Positions 45,776 through 57,971 are shown, numbered from the stretch's first letter. The stretch: 64,000 nt of DNA from Plenodomus lindquistii (GCA_025504975.1 JANUWI010000010.1:62001-126000); one strand, 5' to 3'. Program-made: numbers and translations. Notes: generated from the sequence alone by a model not told the origin.

Positions 45776-46671
45776 TTGTAAGCACTCGCTATTCTCATGC
45801 TTGATTTCAAACGCAATATAGAGAGATTTAGGATTGGGCATTGGATGTGTACTTGAATGGAACCATTCCACGATGCTGTGTAACCTGTCGCATCGCTCGT
45901 AGATGTCCGAATTCAGGTCATACATGGTACTTGCATTCCCAGATGGACCGGGCCGCCCATGTAGGTGAACGGTGTGGCGGGTTTCTCGGTAGCACACGTT
46001 CCTCGTCGTGATTGGCGGCCCTTGAGGCGGGAATGCCATGCACGATTAGACGGCAAGCCTGACGTATCGGCTGTGGGCCTATGGTGGTGCTTGTGTAAAT
46101 CTCCGCTCCAAGATGGCGCGCCTTGCCGTCTTCCATGCGACGGTCATGTGTGTCTTGAGAGCCCCATGACCATTGAAGTGTAGTGTGCATGGAGATTGAC
46201 TTTGCTGTGTGTGGGTGTCATGGCAGAGGTGTGGAGGTATGGTTCAAGGCCACCAAGGCCGAACTCGAGTCAGCAGCCAACCAAGGGACCCATGTGCGTC
46301 GGGAGCTTGGCTCAGCGGTGCGGTGACGAAAGCCCAAGTGCAGTGCTCGAAATCCTCCATGCACGCCTCCACATGCTACCTAGGTGTACTGCTCCACCTG
46401 ACCTCCCGCCAGCCCAAGTGCGTGACTTAGCTTGCCTCGCCATAGGTAGCGCCATTGCCTGCCTGCACCTTTGCACCACCACCAGTCCCGTCGTCGACCA
46501 CCACCACCCATCCTGGACGGCTCCTCGTCCTATCGCGACATTGCGCTCACACAAGACCTAGAGCTCCAAGACCTACGCCCATCCCATCATACACCCGACA
46601 GGAGGGCACGTGAGCGCACGAGGGAACGCCGGCGCTGGGAGAAGCTCGAGCAGCTTCGCGAAGCCGACGAG
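45776..46671. other. promoter and 5' leader of the phosphate transporter
   Basis: The transporter frame stays open upstream to about 46471, but the canonical start is at 46672. A CACGTG (46607-46612) lies 60 bp upstream of that start. No other gene seen. Confidence 0.45.
46607..46612. promoter_or_regulatory. CACGTG E-box, possible Pho4/NUC-1 site
   Basis: Pho4-type bHLH factors bind CACGTG at phosphate-responsive genes. A single site so near the ATG may be chance or may lie within the transcript. Confidence 0.25.
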
Positions 46672-49457
46672 ATGAAGTTCTCCCACAGCTTGCAGTTCAA
46701 CGCAGTGCCCGACTGGAGCAACCACTACATTGCATACAGCAACCTGAAGAAGCAGTACGTACGAGCCCTTGCAGCCAGACCTACGTCTGCTTTGGGGTTC
46801 TAGAATGTAATGTACTGACAAATTGCGGCCTACAGAATATACAGCCTCGAAACCCAAGTCAACCAGAAGCTCGCCCATCATGACGCCGAGTCATCTCCCC
46901 TCCTCAACGGCGACGCCGACGATCCAGACAAGATCTTCACCAATACGCTCGATGCCGAATTGGAGAGGGTGGTCTCGTTCTACAACATCAAGGAGAACGA
47001 AATCTATGGCGAGCTGGACGCCATGATCAAGGACGAGGCAAACTACGAAGAGGGCCAGGCCGAATACGAGCAAGAGCAGGAGAACGCGCCGCCTGGGAAG
47101 AAGATGCGAAGCGGGAGTGTATTCAAGCAGATCGGCTTCAATCGGCCACGGGCATTGAGCGCTGTCAGCGGCACATCCACCGTAGAAGAGGAACATGAGG
47201 AGGAGCAGGACTCCGATGAAGAGGCCAACGAGACTTCACGGCTGCGCAAAGACAAAAGCCCAGATGGCAAACGAAGGCGGCGACGAACCACAGATGAGGA
47301 GAGGCGCTCTTCCAACGACTACGCATCCTCGAGACGGAAGACAAGCGTGGCCTTTGACGACTACAACGACATGGCCTTTTCAGCCTTATATGACGAGGGT
47401 GTGTCTCTGAAGAAGAGGGCAGTCAGTGTCTACGTATTGTTGTGTGAACTGCGGTCATTCATCCAGCTCAACAAGACGGGTTTCGAGAAGGTGCTCAAGA
47501 AGTACGACAAGATTCTGGACCGCAAGCTGAAGAGCTTCTACCTCAATAAATACGTCTACCAAGCATATCCGTTCCAGCAGAGCACAATGGATCGCTTGAC
47601 TCGCAATTTGGAGCGCATGGAGGCCGCATACTCGCAAATTTGCACAAAGGGCAACATCCCAGAAGCGAAGCGCGAGCTGAGGTTGCACTTGCGGGAACAC
47701 GTGGTATGGGAGCGGAACACCGTCTGGCGAGAGATGATTGGCATCGAGCGCAAGGCACAGGCGGCCAACATTGGCATTACACAAACACTGTTGGGCAATG
47801 AGCGGACAGGAGGCAAAATAAGGCGCCAAGGTGACGAGACTGAAGCTGATATGAAGGAGGTGGACACGCCAATTGGCAAATACCGCTGCCCGCAATGGCT
47901 GATCAGCAAGACCTTCTGGATGCTGCTCACTTGCATAGCAGTGTTCGTTGTATTGCTTGTCGTGCCCATCATGGAAGCACCAGAGCAGCAGAATTGCTTG
48001 GCTATGGTCGTTTTTGTGAGCATGCTATGGGCCACTGAGGTATGTTATTTGTCGTCTCTGCAACTAGATTGTGCTAAGGACGTAGGCTATCCCACTGTTC
48101 GTCACATCATTACTTGTGCCTTTCTTGGCCGTCACTCTCGATGTGGTTCGCAGCGATACCGAGCCACATCAACGACTCAACTCGAAGCAAGCGGCCAGCT
48201 ACGTCTTCGCTGCCATGTGGACGCCTGTCATTATGCTTCTGCTTGGCGGATTCACTATTGCGGCTGCATTGTCAAAGTACAATATTGCCAAGATGATGGC
48301 AACGTTCGTCCTGAGCAAGGCTGGAACCAAGCCGAGGACAGTCTTGCTTGTCAATATGTTCGTTGCCATGTTTGCGAGTATGTGGATCAGTAATGTCGCT
48401 GCGCCTGTACTCTGCTTCTCTATCATTCAGGTATGCCCCTCATTTACTCGTTGACACCCCTAGCTAATTGTCATAGCCAATTCTTCGCAATCTTCCAGGT
48501 GACTCCGACATGACCAAAGCTCTCCTCCTCGGCATCGCCCTCTCGTCCAACATCGGCGGTGCCGCATCCCCCATCGCCTCACCCCAGAACCTCATCGCGC
48601 TGCAGAACATGCACCCCGAGCCTTCCTGGGGTGTATGGTTCTTCGTCGCGCTCCCCGTCTGCATCATCTCCATCCTCTGCATTTGGGCGCTCCTTCTCGT
48701 AACCTTCAATCCTAGCAAAGGCACCACCATTGTTGCCATCCGTCCCCTCAAAGACAAGTTCACCGGCGTTCAATGGTTCATCAGCATCGTTACTATTCTC
48801 ACCATTATCTTGTGGTGCATCTCCCATCAACTCGAGCACGTTTTTGGCGACATGGGCGTCGTAGCCATTATACCACTCGTACTCTTCTTTGGCACCGGTA
48901 TCCTCACCAAAGAAGACTTCAACAACTTTCTGTGGACCATCATCATCCTCGCCGCTGGTGGTCTGGCGCTCGGTAAATCTGTGAACAGCTCCGGGTTGCT
49001 CCACACTATTGCCGAGTCCATCACTGTGGGCGTGGAGGGCATGAGCTTGTACAGTGTGCTGGTGGTGTTTTGCGCACTCATCCTGGTGGTGGCAACGTTC
49101 ATCAGTCACACTGTTGCGGCGCTCATCGTGCTCCCGCTTGTGCAGCAGGTTGGGCAGCAGATGCCGGAGCCGCATCCGAATCTGCTGGTCATGGGCGCCG
49201 TGTTGATGGCGAGTGGAGCGATGGGTTTGCCGACTAGTGGGTTCCCTAATATGAGTAAGTCCTCACCTGCGTTCAGATTGTAGAAAGGCGATCATGCTAA
49301 CATGTGAATAGCGGCGATTATGATGGAAGACCAACGGACCGGACAGAGATATCTTGAAGTCAAACACTTCCTGACAAGAGGTGTACCAGCATCGGTCATT
49401 ACGTTTGTGGTTATTATCACCGTGGGCTATGGGCTCATGCTTGCTGTTGGATTTTAG
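46672..49457 (+). CDS. PHO90: SPX-domain low-affinity phosphate transporter (Pho87/Pho90/Pho91 family)
   Basis: A phosphate transporter of the DASS/SLC13 type with a regulatory SPX domain that senses inositol pyrophosphates. Exons are 46672-46754, 46836-48039, 48086-48430, 48477-49254 and 49312-49457, giving 851 residues. The start MKFSHSLQFNAVPDWSNHYIAYSNLKK is diagnostic of this family's SPX. A Lys/Arg/Ser-rich linker splits the SPX region, which closes with KVLKKYDKILDRKLK. About 12 hydrophobic helices follow, with SNIGGAASPIASPQN and FISHTVAALIVLPL in the two repeat halves. Plasma-membrane (Pho87/90) versus vacuolar (Pho91) placement cannot be settled by eye. Confidence 0.95.
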
Positions 49458-50141
49458 AGAATGGAATGCATTGTTCCGCAGAGCATTATCCTGGGCGCCT
49501 TGGATTAGAGGTGTGGTGTATTATAGGTGCAAGATGGTAGAACTTGAGAACTCCCTTGTTAGGTGATGTGTTTACACCGTTGCCACCTAACCCGGAAGCA
49601 TCATAGACTATCCTTCGTTGTTCGTACTTGCGAACTCTGTAACTTACGGGTCTTCCCAGCGTCACTTCGTGTGCGCATGTGTTTGCTTGAGATGCCGTAG
49701 TCCCACATACCCATGGTCAAATAACTTGGATTTCGACCGGCTTGCTGCGTTTGTAGCATCTACACTTGTACCAAGTTCTTCACGTGGGTGCTGAGCCTGC
49801 CCAGGTGCTGCCGCAACGTGCAGCGCGAGGTGTTCTGTTCTATTGCCGCTTAGTCTCCTCTCCACCGAATAGTAGACACCACAGGTTTGGAAGGGGTTTC
49901 CATCAAAACAGCATTAGTGGCGACGTCGAGTCGGAAGGGCCCCAACAGAACGCCTGCATTCATTGGAGGCCATGTGTGTTGCGTCCACCTTCAGCCACCT
50001 GGAACAAGGACTGCCGATAGACATAGGGTCGTTACACCTATATACTGCAGACGAGCACTGACTTGTTTAAAGATACCCGTGCCATATGACGAGAATTCCA
50101 ACCAGTCTTTCAAGAAACCCACTCTCAACTTTCCTTTTATA
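49458..50141. other. intergenic, no supported gene
   Basis: The frame upstream of the next start is open without a domain. It is probably 5' leader. Confidence 0.45.
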
Positions 50142-50350
50142 ATGGCTGTCCTCACAACATTTTTCTATTTCACCGCCCATGAGATTACCTTCTTCATGGC
50201 CCAAACCCCGCGCAACACAGTCTCGACCCAGAGCAGTTGGTCTAGAGAAGCTATCCTCACTCTGATTGATGTCTTGACCGCCATCACCTGCTTTGGGGCT
50301 GGACTCGCTTGGCCTTTGACCGGAAAATGTGGGGCGGCAGAAGATGGCAG
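50142..50350 (+). pseudogene. truncated small single-span membrane protein
   Basis: From ATG 50142 the frame runs through SSWSREAILTLIDVLTAITCFGAGLAWP, closely paralleling NGWSKEAIFALVGVLVAIVWCITGLTWP of the next gene, then TGKCGAAEDGR. A GTAAGA follows, but the only nearby acceptor would run the transcript into the next gene's start. I read it as a tandem duplicate that has lost its 3' part. A functional short peptide or a fused transcript remains possible. Confidence 0.45.
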
Positions 50351-50434
50351 GGTAAGAGGTAAATTTAGGTCGGATTTTGTTAACGTAGTTCCTCAGCATC
50401 CTCTTCAAAAGTATCCTACCCACGTGACTTCGAC

Positions 50435-50855
50435 ATGTCCACCCCTGCTGCACATCTTCTTTCATATTCAACTTTCCTCATCTACGCCTCCGCATCACCC
50501 GTGAGGAATTCCGCAATCTTTCGAAGCATAGATTCTGTCGCTAAGACTAACAACGGCTGGTCTAAGGAAGCCATCTTCGCACTTGTCGGTGTGCTTGTTG
50601 CGATCGTTTGGTGCATCACCGGTCTCACTTGGCCCTACTTCCACCAAAATCGTCAGAGTAAGATCCACTTCACCTTTCTTTCGTTTTGAATGCATGGAGT
50701 AGGTAGTCTCGAAGTTATCGCTCACAGGAAATACAGATGCCCGCAGTGGCACATCTGCGTCATACCAGTTGAGAGATTTTGCCGAAGAGGTAAGGCGATA
50801 TAACGACTACCTCGAGTTTAATGCGTGGAGAGAAGCACAGCGCGGCAGTGTGTAG
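50435..50855 (+). CDS. small single-span membrane protein, unknown function
   Basis: Exons are 50435-50657 and 50728-50855, with a phase-1 intron of 70 nt, giving 116 residues. A Ser/Ala-rich N terminus precedes W-S-K-E-A and one hydrophobic segment (IFALVGVLVAIVWCITGLTWP, residues ~47-67). A hydrophilic tail rich in Arg, Asp and Tyr follows (YQLRDFAEEVRRYNDYLEF). It sits beside a truncated copy (50142) and a topologically similar gene at 51401. Function is unknown. Confidence 0.6.
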
Positions 50856-51400
50856 AGTTGTTTGCGGAGGCAGCTGCGACAGGTCAGGTAGAAGTGGGGT
50901 TGCAGTGGGCCGAGTGTAAGCTTAGTGGCGGGAACTACGAGTTAGTCTCGGCTTGGCGAGCAGTGGTGTATCTTAGGGTCTGGTTAGTGCTGTGCTTTTG
51001 GTAGTAACTTACACTTCTTGATTCTCATCGGACTGATTTATTTCAGTATTGCAAATTTGATCAACACATGTGAACGTCGGCCAAGGCAAGTCCCAATGCA
51101 TTTAGGAGGATCATTGCTGTCGCGTTAATTCGCCTGTGTTGAGGCAACCCAAGGAAACATCTGAATAATGTTTTGTACAATCAGCTCTAAGCCACTATGC
51201 TAAAGTTTTCGCTCGCTCGAGGGGTAATCGTACAAATCGAAGACTGCAACATTATAAATTCAAGTCCGTCGCACCGTGTCTCGCCTGCATGTTCCTATAA
51301 CATTGGTCTTTGGATTATGGGGATGTCCGCTAAGAACATCGAGCGTCGCCTTTGAATTAATGTAGGATCCCGATGTCACCCTTCGGCTTTGTATCCCTCG
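50856..51400. other. intergenic, no supported gene
   Basis: Moderately AT-rich; nothing further is seen. Confidence 0.5.
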
Positions 51401-51768
51401 TCAAACTTGGCTGTTATGCTCGATACCAAACACCAAAGCGTTGCGATCTTCATAGTAGTAATATGGGCCGTGCTGAAAAGTCGTTGTCCCATCGCTGCGG
51501 GGCTGTGGCCAGTTCCCCAGTGGCTCTGGGACTCGGAGAGAGTTCGAGTGTATGGCATAGTCGAGAAGACCAAGTTCCGCATCGGCTACACGAGATGAGC
51601 ACTAGGTACATAAAGGATTGATCTCATTGAACACTGGAGCTTACTGATTGGTGTGTCTCGAGTGCGGCGAGCTCTGCAAAACCATCTCTTCCGATTGGGC
51701 CACATAACAGCTAAAGTGACAGCAGCAACACCCACCCCGATAATCTCGACGACGATTTCTACAGACAT
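51401..51768 (-). CDS. small single-span membrane protein, unknown function
   Basis: Exons are 51645-51768 and 51401-51585, with a 59-nt phase-1 intron, giving 102 residues. It starts MSVEIVVEIIGVGVAAVTLAV, so the hydrophobic span is at the very N terminus, followed by MWPNRKRW and a basic patch. The tail is Pro/Asn/Tyr-rich with a YYYY run. The span ending in WP, the position of the basic patch and the phase-1 intron resemble the gene at 50435, but the tails do not align. Paralogy is therefore only possible. Confidence 0.5.
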
Positions 51769-52798
51769 ATCGGACGGAGTGAAGTCCTCGCTAACGCTTC
51801 CAGCTGGGTCAATGGTACTGACAAGAGAGGATGTGACTGAGCACAACCGGCTATGCAAGCACAGTATGGAGATGTCTGAACGCGCTGCAGCTGTGATATT
51901 TTGCGAATCCGCAAAACTTGGGTCAGTGTGTCACTATAAGAGGTCTTAATCACACTGTGGAATGGCTCTGTATATGTACGAAACTTTCATTCTCATCAAA
52001 CCTTTGTGAAGCGGTGCTTGCATACTACGAATGTGTCCGTGGTTGGGGTCAGACCTTGGCGACGTTAGGCAGCGTACAGATATGTGAAATGACTTATTGA
52101 TTGGTGCCATTGGCACTTACGGTGTTTATTGATTGGTTCCTTTGGCATGTACGATGCTTCGCCATAATGCTTCGCCACAGCTAGCGCCAGGAAGAAAGAA
52201 GCGCTTTTCAAAATTCCCTCGAGGTTATGATACATCGTAGACGTGTATAGGCTATTGCGCAAATCCGGCTTTCGCAGCCACTAAGCCTCATGTGATTATT
52301 GTATAATTGAGTCCCAGTGCGTCAGTCGTATCGCATGTCGAGGGGTTATTGATCACTGTGTAGTATAACTACCGCCTTAGCTTTTCCATAAGGCCCTACT
52401 GCAGGCGGAGGACTGGATGGAGGTTAACTGATTAGTTGCAGACTTACAGCAAGTAAGCTGCTCCTTGGAGCTTCTAATCCATCTCCATGTCAATGACCAT
52501 TCTTCCATACAACATTGACAATACCACGTAATTAGAGCTAGGATATTCAAGGATGATAGGTATGCAGATCATCAACTGACGAACAATCGACGTGGTCTTG
52601 ACTCAATTCACAACCAAGAGATGTCGTCAGAGAGGAAAATCCACAATGTCTATGAATGGATTCGCGCTGGACGCCGCGCCCTATACTTACCTTGCCCCCC
52701 TTTATCCCAAAGCCTGCTTTGGGAGGAGGGAGCTATACTTATCTATCCTTATCCTTTCGATCGCACAATTTCAGCGACTGACTGACCGCTTTGCATTT
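51769..52798. other. intergenic, no supported gene
   Basis: Short frames only. A short repeated phrase TTGATTGGT occurs near 52100 and 52130. Confidence 0.5.
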
Positions 52799-53002
52799 TT
52801 ACTTGCGATCCTTGACCTTCTTGACCAAGTCCTTGGCCACCTGTTTCACCTTGGTAGACGCCTTCTTCGCCTTCTTCCTAGCATATTCCTGCTGCATGGA
52901 AGAGAGATGCTGCTGCGGGACGAAGTCGGCAAAGGTGGCATTGGTGCGGTGCGTTTCAAGACGAGCAGGAGCGTGACGGTCGGTGAAGGCCGCGTACTGT
53001 TG
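52799..53002 (-). CDS. small basic protein, 3' exon only
   Basis: From an acceptor CCTAG just upstream of 53002, the frame encodes 67 residues. They begin QQYAAFTDRHAPARLETH, pass through FADFVPQQHLSS, and end in a Lys-rich tail (ARKKAKKASTKVKQVAKDL, then a basic end before TAA). The composition is clearly protein-like. The first exon is not resolved: a short one near 53.2-53.3 kb starting ATGTTCAGCC and ending before GTATAA would fit by phase. Family unknown. Confidence 0.4.
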   Translation of the reverse strand, partial: QQYAAFTDRHAPARLETHRTNATFADFVPQQHLSSMQQEYARKKAKKASTKVKQVAKDLVKKVKDRK

Positions 53003-53585
53003 CTAGGAAGGCACTGTGGTTTAGTGCGTGGTGGTGGCTGGTTGATATATGGTGTTGATTTCATTGGTTTTGTGTATCTGTTAGTGCAGTGATGTGTGTG
53101 GGCCTAGGGTGTATAGTTTGATTAGATGATACAATGTTAGGACACTTGAGGGTTATATAGATACAAGAGCGTTGATGGGGTGAGATGTTTGTAGACAGTG
53201 TCTCATGTTCCTGCATACAAGGTGTCAGAGGGTGTTTATACGAAGTTGTTGCAAGTCTGCTCATTGTGGCTGAACATCGATACACCGTGACAATATGAAC
53301 AAGTGTCAGGCTATAAACCTGCGATGGTACGACATTGTGTTGAATCAGTCTAAATACCATGTATGTGACATTCGACGAGGACCTATGCCGTGTCTCGGTT
53401 AGTGCAAGACATTCCTTGAGACCTTGCAAGCATGTCGCTCGTCGATATTACTGTCGCATACTCGCGGGCAACATTGCAATTCGCTGCCGTGAAAATCATG
53501 TGTCGTAATGTGCCATCCTCCTCCCACATGATGCAGATCTTCTTGGCATCACTTCAAGACGCTGGCCTGGTATTTGGTAGGTTCC
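53003..53585. other. probable intron and 5' part of the small basic gene, otherwise empty
   Basis: It contains CACTAAC-type branch candidates near 53065 on the minus strand. No independent gene seen. Confidence 0.4.
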
Positions 53586-54629
53586 TTAGTCCCTTGTCCA
53601 CTCGTTATCGACCGCAGCTTGCTCTCCGCGTCCAATTTGGCCAGGAAAGGGGTTTTTAAGCCGATTGTTGCCATGTTCGATAGCGCGCCCATCATGCACC
53701 TCATCTTCCTCTTCCTCGTCCACGCGATCCGAGTAACGATTGAGGTCTGGAATGTAGTCAATGGCGCGGCGAGGCTCAGTGCCGCCATGTCGCTCGTCAG
53801 CTATCATGCGCGAGATGCGATCGGGCGCCACCTTATGGAGCCATGACTCGCGCTGCGTTGGGATAGCGATAATGGCAAACTAAGGTAGTCATCAGCAGAA
53901 GATTCGTTCACAGGTCCAGCCCCACGCACCTGCCAAATGAAGACCATGCCTACAACGCCGATCAACATGCCAGCGATACGCTGCTCTTCAGCTTTCCAAG
54001 CTCCCATGCATCCAGTAGTCCTACCGAACGTATTCTCACATGCGTGTGGATCATGCGACTTGTCTGGGAACGGCCACGCCATATCGCGAGAGTTGGCCAG
54101 GCCACAACAATTGAAGGCATCTTGAATTGCCTTGACCGCGTCTACGTCCTTGGTCTTGAACAGCTTCTGCCAGCGCTCGCGTAGACCGCAGTCCAATCCA
54201 GATGACGGTGCAGCATGTGTGCCGAGCAGCGTAACGACAGCGGTTGAGTAGATGAAGATGAGGACATTGGCGATGATGACAAGCGGTGGGCGTTGAATTT
54301 GACCGCGGCCCAACTTGTTGCGACGCTCTTCACGTCGGGTGAAATCATAGCCGCATTCAAGCAGCAGACCAGAGACGATGGGCAACGCAGTCGTGAGCCC
54401 CGTCAGCACATCTGATATAGGCACCGAGCGGGCGTTGGCTCGAGAAGCGGCATACCTAGAGTCGTTAGCATAATCGAGGACCGGCTGATAGTCGTGTTTA
54501 CGCTGCAAGAGCGGTCGCGATGATGAGATACTGGAAGTGCTTAGCATCTGGACCGTGTCGACGCTAAAAGGATGCGCATCTTACGAGTACGCTAAGGCAG
54601 GTCACGACCTGTTTTCTGGTGTAAGTCAT
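53586..54629 (-). CDS. fungal tetraspanin
   Basis: A four-span membrane scaffold protein. Exons are 54585-54629, 54502-54530, 53930-54455 and 53586-53879; all phases fit, giving 297 residues. Helix 1 (SVLYLIIATALAA) is built across three small exons. Helices 2 and 3 (TALPIVSGLLL; LVIIANVLIFIYSTAVVTLLG) follow, then the large loop with the tetraspanin CCG motif (FNCCGL) and further cysteines (ACENTFGRTTGC), then helix 4 (IAGMLIGVVGMVFIWQFAIIAI). The C-terminal tail is unusually long and acidic. Fungal tetraspanins of the Pls1 type act in host penetration; this one has a longer tail and I do not equate it with Pls1. Confidence 0.85.
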
Positions 54630-55674
54630 GTGAGCGGTAGTGGTTTGGACTCGAGGGGCGGGAATGACGATAGCAGTTCTGCTGGAAGGCAGAAGGGTGA
54701 GGGCGGGGGGTGGAGAAGATAAGGCGTGGTAAGTGACACAAGGCAACGAGGGTCAATTCAACAACGTGGTGATCTTCACTTTTGCAGGCTGTCTCCGCAT
54801 ACCGGCAGCACGGTTGTCATGAGACGTGATGAGGCTGGGAGTGTGTGTCGAGGTCTTTCAAAGTAGACGTCCTGTGCAACGACGATGGCTTTCTCCCAGA
54901 CTCCTGTTAGAGAAGCGCTAGAATGCGTGCATGGTCTGGCGGTTATACCGTATGTACACGGAGCAGAGCAAGGGAGGGGCAGGCGTGGGCTCCGCGGGGA
55001 GGAACTCGAAGCTGAACTCGCAGGCTGCTGTCTTGTGACGAGAACCCACGGCAGCGCGTTCAACTGCAACACGCTACGTCGGGCTGTACGCTTTTTGAGT
55101 GGGCCTATCGTCCCGGGCCATGTGGTGAACGATTAGTAGTGGTGTGCAGGAAACGGGGGGCGGGAAGCAGTGTTGTCGTCCCATTGGCCAGCGCGGCAGT
55201 GTACCGTTGACATCTTTCGACGCCGGCTGTTGTCAAGTCTTCTCGATCTTCGATCCAACTTTGCCATTTGGACGTCATGGCTGTTCTGCAATCGCACAAA
55301 TCCTTCGCTTGGGCAATATGCGCCTTGTACACTGTAGCAAACTTCTGAGTCCAGCTCGCAGTCCAGCCCGTACTCATCCTCGAATGTCAGCTCGTTTTTC
55401 CAGGCCGTGTGACCGGAGAAGGCAACGTGTAAGCGGCCTTGTCTCAGCGCAAACGCCTTTGTCCACACGATCGCCATCACCAGTATGCCAAACACAGGTT
55501 CTGTAGCTCCGCCTGCCTCATGCAAACGCGGGGTTGATGCTTATACGCGACTTACTCCCTTGTGAATTTTAGCTCTTGGACATTCCTGCTTCTCCCCTGT
55601 GCTTTCTCGCTTCTTCACTCCTTCACTCACCTTTTATCCTAGCCTGTTTATACCACACGTAGCGCCTATCAGAC
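54630..55674. other. intergenic or unresolved minus-strand frames
   Basis: A minus-strand frame at 55133-55525 has no ATG and no domain. Splitting it by introns gave no convincing protein. This may be an upstream region or a gene I cannot model. Confidence 0.4.
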
Positions 55675-56316
55675 ATGCTGCTCTTCTCACCGCCGACATG
55701 TGACTTCATGTCGGCAATGGGACCTGACAAACAGACAACCTTCACATCGTCCCAGAGTTTTGCGTTTCCCAGCTGGCCTGCACCAGCACGCACCACTCCC
55801 ATTCCACGCTCACCAAGCTCACACAAAACCACCACCTCTCGCCCTGCCCTTCCACCTAGGCAACCTCAAAAATCACTATCACGCACAAACTCAACCCAAA
55901 CGCAGGACATGTCTTCAGCATCCGCATCTCCACACTCACCCTTCTCGCCGACGCTAGGGAGCATTCCCGAGGTATTCGAGCATGAGTCCCTCGACAACAT
56001 GACCACCCCTCTTGCATCACCAAACGAGAACCAGGATACCCCAGATGCCTTCATCCCTGAGGCTGTTTGCCTATCACCGGCCTCTCTCACTCGAGCAAAC
56101 TCTCAAGACGCCATCATACAGTCGCCCGTTCGTAAGGCCAAGTCCTTCGCCGCCGTTTCCACGGTCCTTCGCAAAGTCCTCGAGGCCGACCGTATTCGAC
56201 GTCGGCGAATCATGAAGGTCTACTTAAAGGCCATCGTATTTCTCAAGTACCTCTGGCGCGCCAACGAGCGCTACGGCAACGTCATGGTCACCACGGGAAT
56301 GTACATGCAGCGTTAG
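55675..56316 (+). CDS. hypothetical Ser/Pro-rich protein with conserved-looking basic C terminus
   Basis: A single exon of 213 residues. The first ~150 residues are low-complexity Ser/Pro/Thr, with SP and TP sites and several RTNS/RANS motifs. The last ~60 form a basic amphipathic region (VSTVLRKVLEADRIRRRRIMKVYLKA) followed by aromatic residues. This is the look of a fungal regulatory or scaffolding protein phosphorylated by proline-directed kinases, but no family is recognised. Confidence 0.55.
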   Translation: MLLFSPPTCDFMSAMGPDKQTTFTSSQSFAFPSWPAPARTTPIPRSPSSHKTTTSRPALPPRQPQKSLSRTNSTQTQDMSSASASPHSPFSPTLGSIPEVFEHESLDNMTTPLASPNENQDTPDAFIPEAVCLSPASLTRANSQDAIIQSPVRKAKSFAAVSTVLRKVLEADRIRRRRIMKVYLKAIVFLKYLWRANERYGNVMVTTGMYMQR

Positions 56317-57008
56317 CATGTGTGGAAATATTTGAGAATGTTTGCGAATGAAACGGCACAGCATGAAGAATGAAGATCTACGATGGCATTGTCTGGGAAC
56401 AGCGGTTGCATAGCATTTGCATTTGCATGGGTCACGGCGTTTGACTTCCAATCTTTTGGACTCGAATGAGTTCTGTATATACGTCGCGGGAATCGCGAGT
56501 TGTTGGCTAAGAATTTTGATCAGACTTTGCGCTTTGAGAATGTATGAAGCACGCATTAATCAAACGCTCTGACAACAATTGTTACATTGTGTACCATCAA
56601 AACCGCACAGCATGAACTTTATATTCCTACTCTGTACACCATTCCTGTAATCTACTCATATACTAAATACTAACATCGTGAATTCACGCTAGAGTATGAG
56701 CATCGTGCATGTCTAGTATAATGCTTCCAACACTGTGGCTATACATCTAGAAGGCCCCTAGCGTTAAAAGTCTCGTGTTCATAATGTCTCCATCCTGTGC
56801 TACTTTCACTCAAATACGTCTTAGTTGCGCTGTAAACCCTGTAGAGCGAACAAACATACTCATCTCTCTCACGTACTGAATATCACAGCGCCGGTTAGCT
56901 GTAAAGTTCACTTGCGTTTTAGGCACACTAGGAGCATACTGATAGCTCTTCTTACTAACAAGCATAGCTTTGATAATCCTCTCCGTACCGAAGTCTACAT
57001 AGACAACG
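56317..57008. other. AT-rich intergenic stretch
   Basis: No supported gene; composition fits promoter and terminator sequence. Confidence 0.5.
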
Positions 57009-57971
57009 ATGTCGAGCAACACAACCTCCAACACCAGCCGCCAGTCAGAGGAGACACCTCGTCCCTCGTCTGCCAAATCGGAAGATTCTCCTGAGCAACC
57101 TACACTTTCCCGTAAAAGTGGTCATCTAGCCCCAAACGTACGATCTCGTTCAACCCTTGGTGGTCCAGGTAAGTCAGTCAGTAGTAGGGTCTCCTTTTTC
57201 AATGACCTTACGCAGGCATCGACCGAGACTTCTAGGCCTTCGGGTTCCTCTGATCCTTTACTAAAGAAGGACAAGGACAAAAATGAGGCTGTGTATTTTC
57301 AGCCCAACTGCCCTAGGTCAGTCGATACACAAGGCACTGTGGTGCCGGTTGCGCCACCACCGAGGGCCAGGGGAAAGGGTCGAGCAGTGTCATACAGCCC
57401 CCAGACTCCGAACGTCAACTCCGGTGTAACTTACCCATCACCATTAAAACTCAAGGACAAAGGTAGGGCCGCGACATATCAGGCCAGTGTGGCTGAGGCA
57501 GTCGTCTCCAACGTCACTACTATCCAAAACCCCAAGTCGTCTTTCATCCCTTCTCCCCAGACCGGGCCATCTCCCCCAACCTTAACCCTTGCTTCTCTAG
57601 TAACGCCCGCAAAGAAGCTATTCCGCATGGCTCAGGCCGTCATATCGCCATCATCTGCTTCTAAAGCGCAACCTGTTGGTAAGCTCTCCACCTCTGTGGA
57701 GGTCGAAGTTGAAGCAACGTCAGGTGTCTTTACTGAGCCACGGTACATGGAGTCTGATCGTACTATTAACAACTTCTTCCAGGATGAGACAGGCGCTCGT
57801 GTTGTTCCGGTTCGACCTACACGAGCTGTTTCCCCTGGTGGTCTTCGTCGCCGGGGACAGCAGATCATGGACGAAAACGAGAACAAGTATAAGGAAGACT
57901 CGAAGGATTGGGATATCATGATGGATCGTAGGCGGGAGGAGGCCAAAAACAAAGTGCGGCATGACTTGTAA
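57009..57971 (+). CDS. hypothetical disordered Ser/Pro/Lys-rich protein
   Basis: A single-exon reading gives 320 residues, almost entirely polar and low-complexity. It has RGKGRAVSYSP and KDKGRAATYQA as an internal near-repeat and a charged C-terminal helix (DRRREEAKNKVRHD). The stop codon TAA lies inside a perfect donor, GTAAGT, at 57968. Splicing to the TAG at 58002-58004 would replace the final Leu with Phe and add 12 residues, ending at 58044. Both forms are possible. No domain recognised. Confidence 0.5.
   Translation: MSSNTTSNTSRQSEETPRPSSAKSEDSPEQPTLSRKSGHLAPNVRSRSTLGGPGKSVSSRVSFFNDLTQASTETSRPSGSSDPLLKKDKDKNEAVYFQPNCPRSVDTQGTVVPVAPPPRARGKGRAVSYSPQTPNVNSGVTYPSPLKLKDKGRAATYQASVAEAVVSNVTTIQNPKSSFIPSPQTGPSPPTLTLASLVTPAKKLFRMAQAVISPSSASKAQPVGKLSTSVEVEVEATSGVFTEPRYMESDRTINNFFQDETGARVVPVRPTRAVSPGGLRRRGQQIMDENENKYKEDSKDWDIMMDRRREEAKNKVRHDL

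Noticed and set aside
46471..46671. N-terminal extension of the phosphate transporter in the same frame
   Set aside because: It has no ATG at its start, and the family's highly conserved N terminus begins exactly at 46672.
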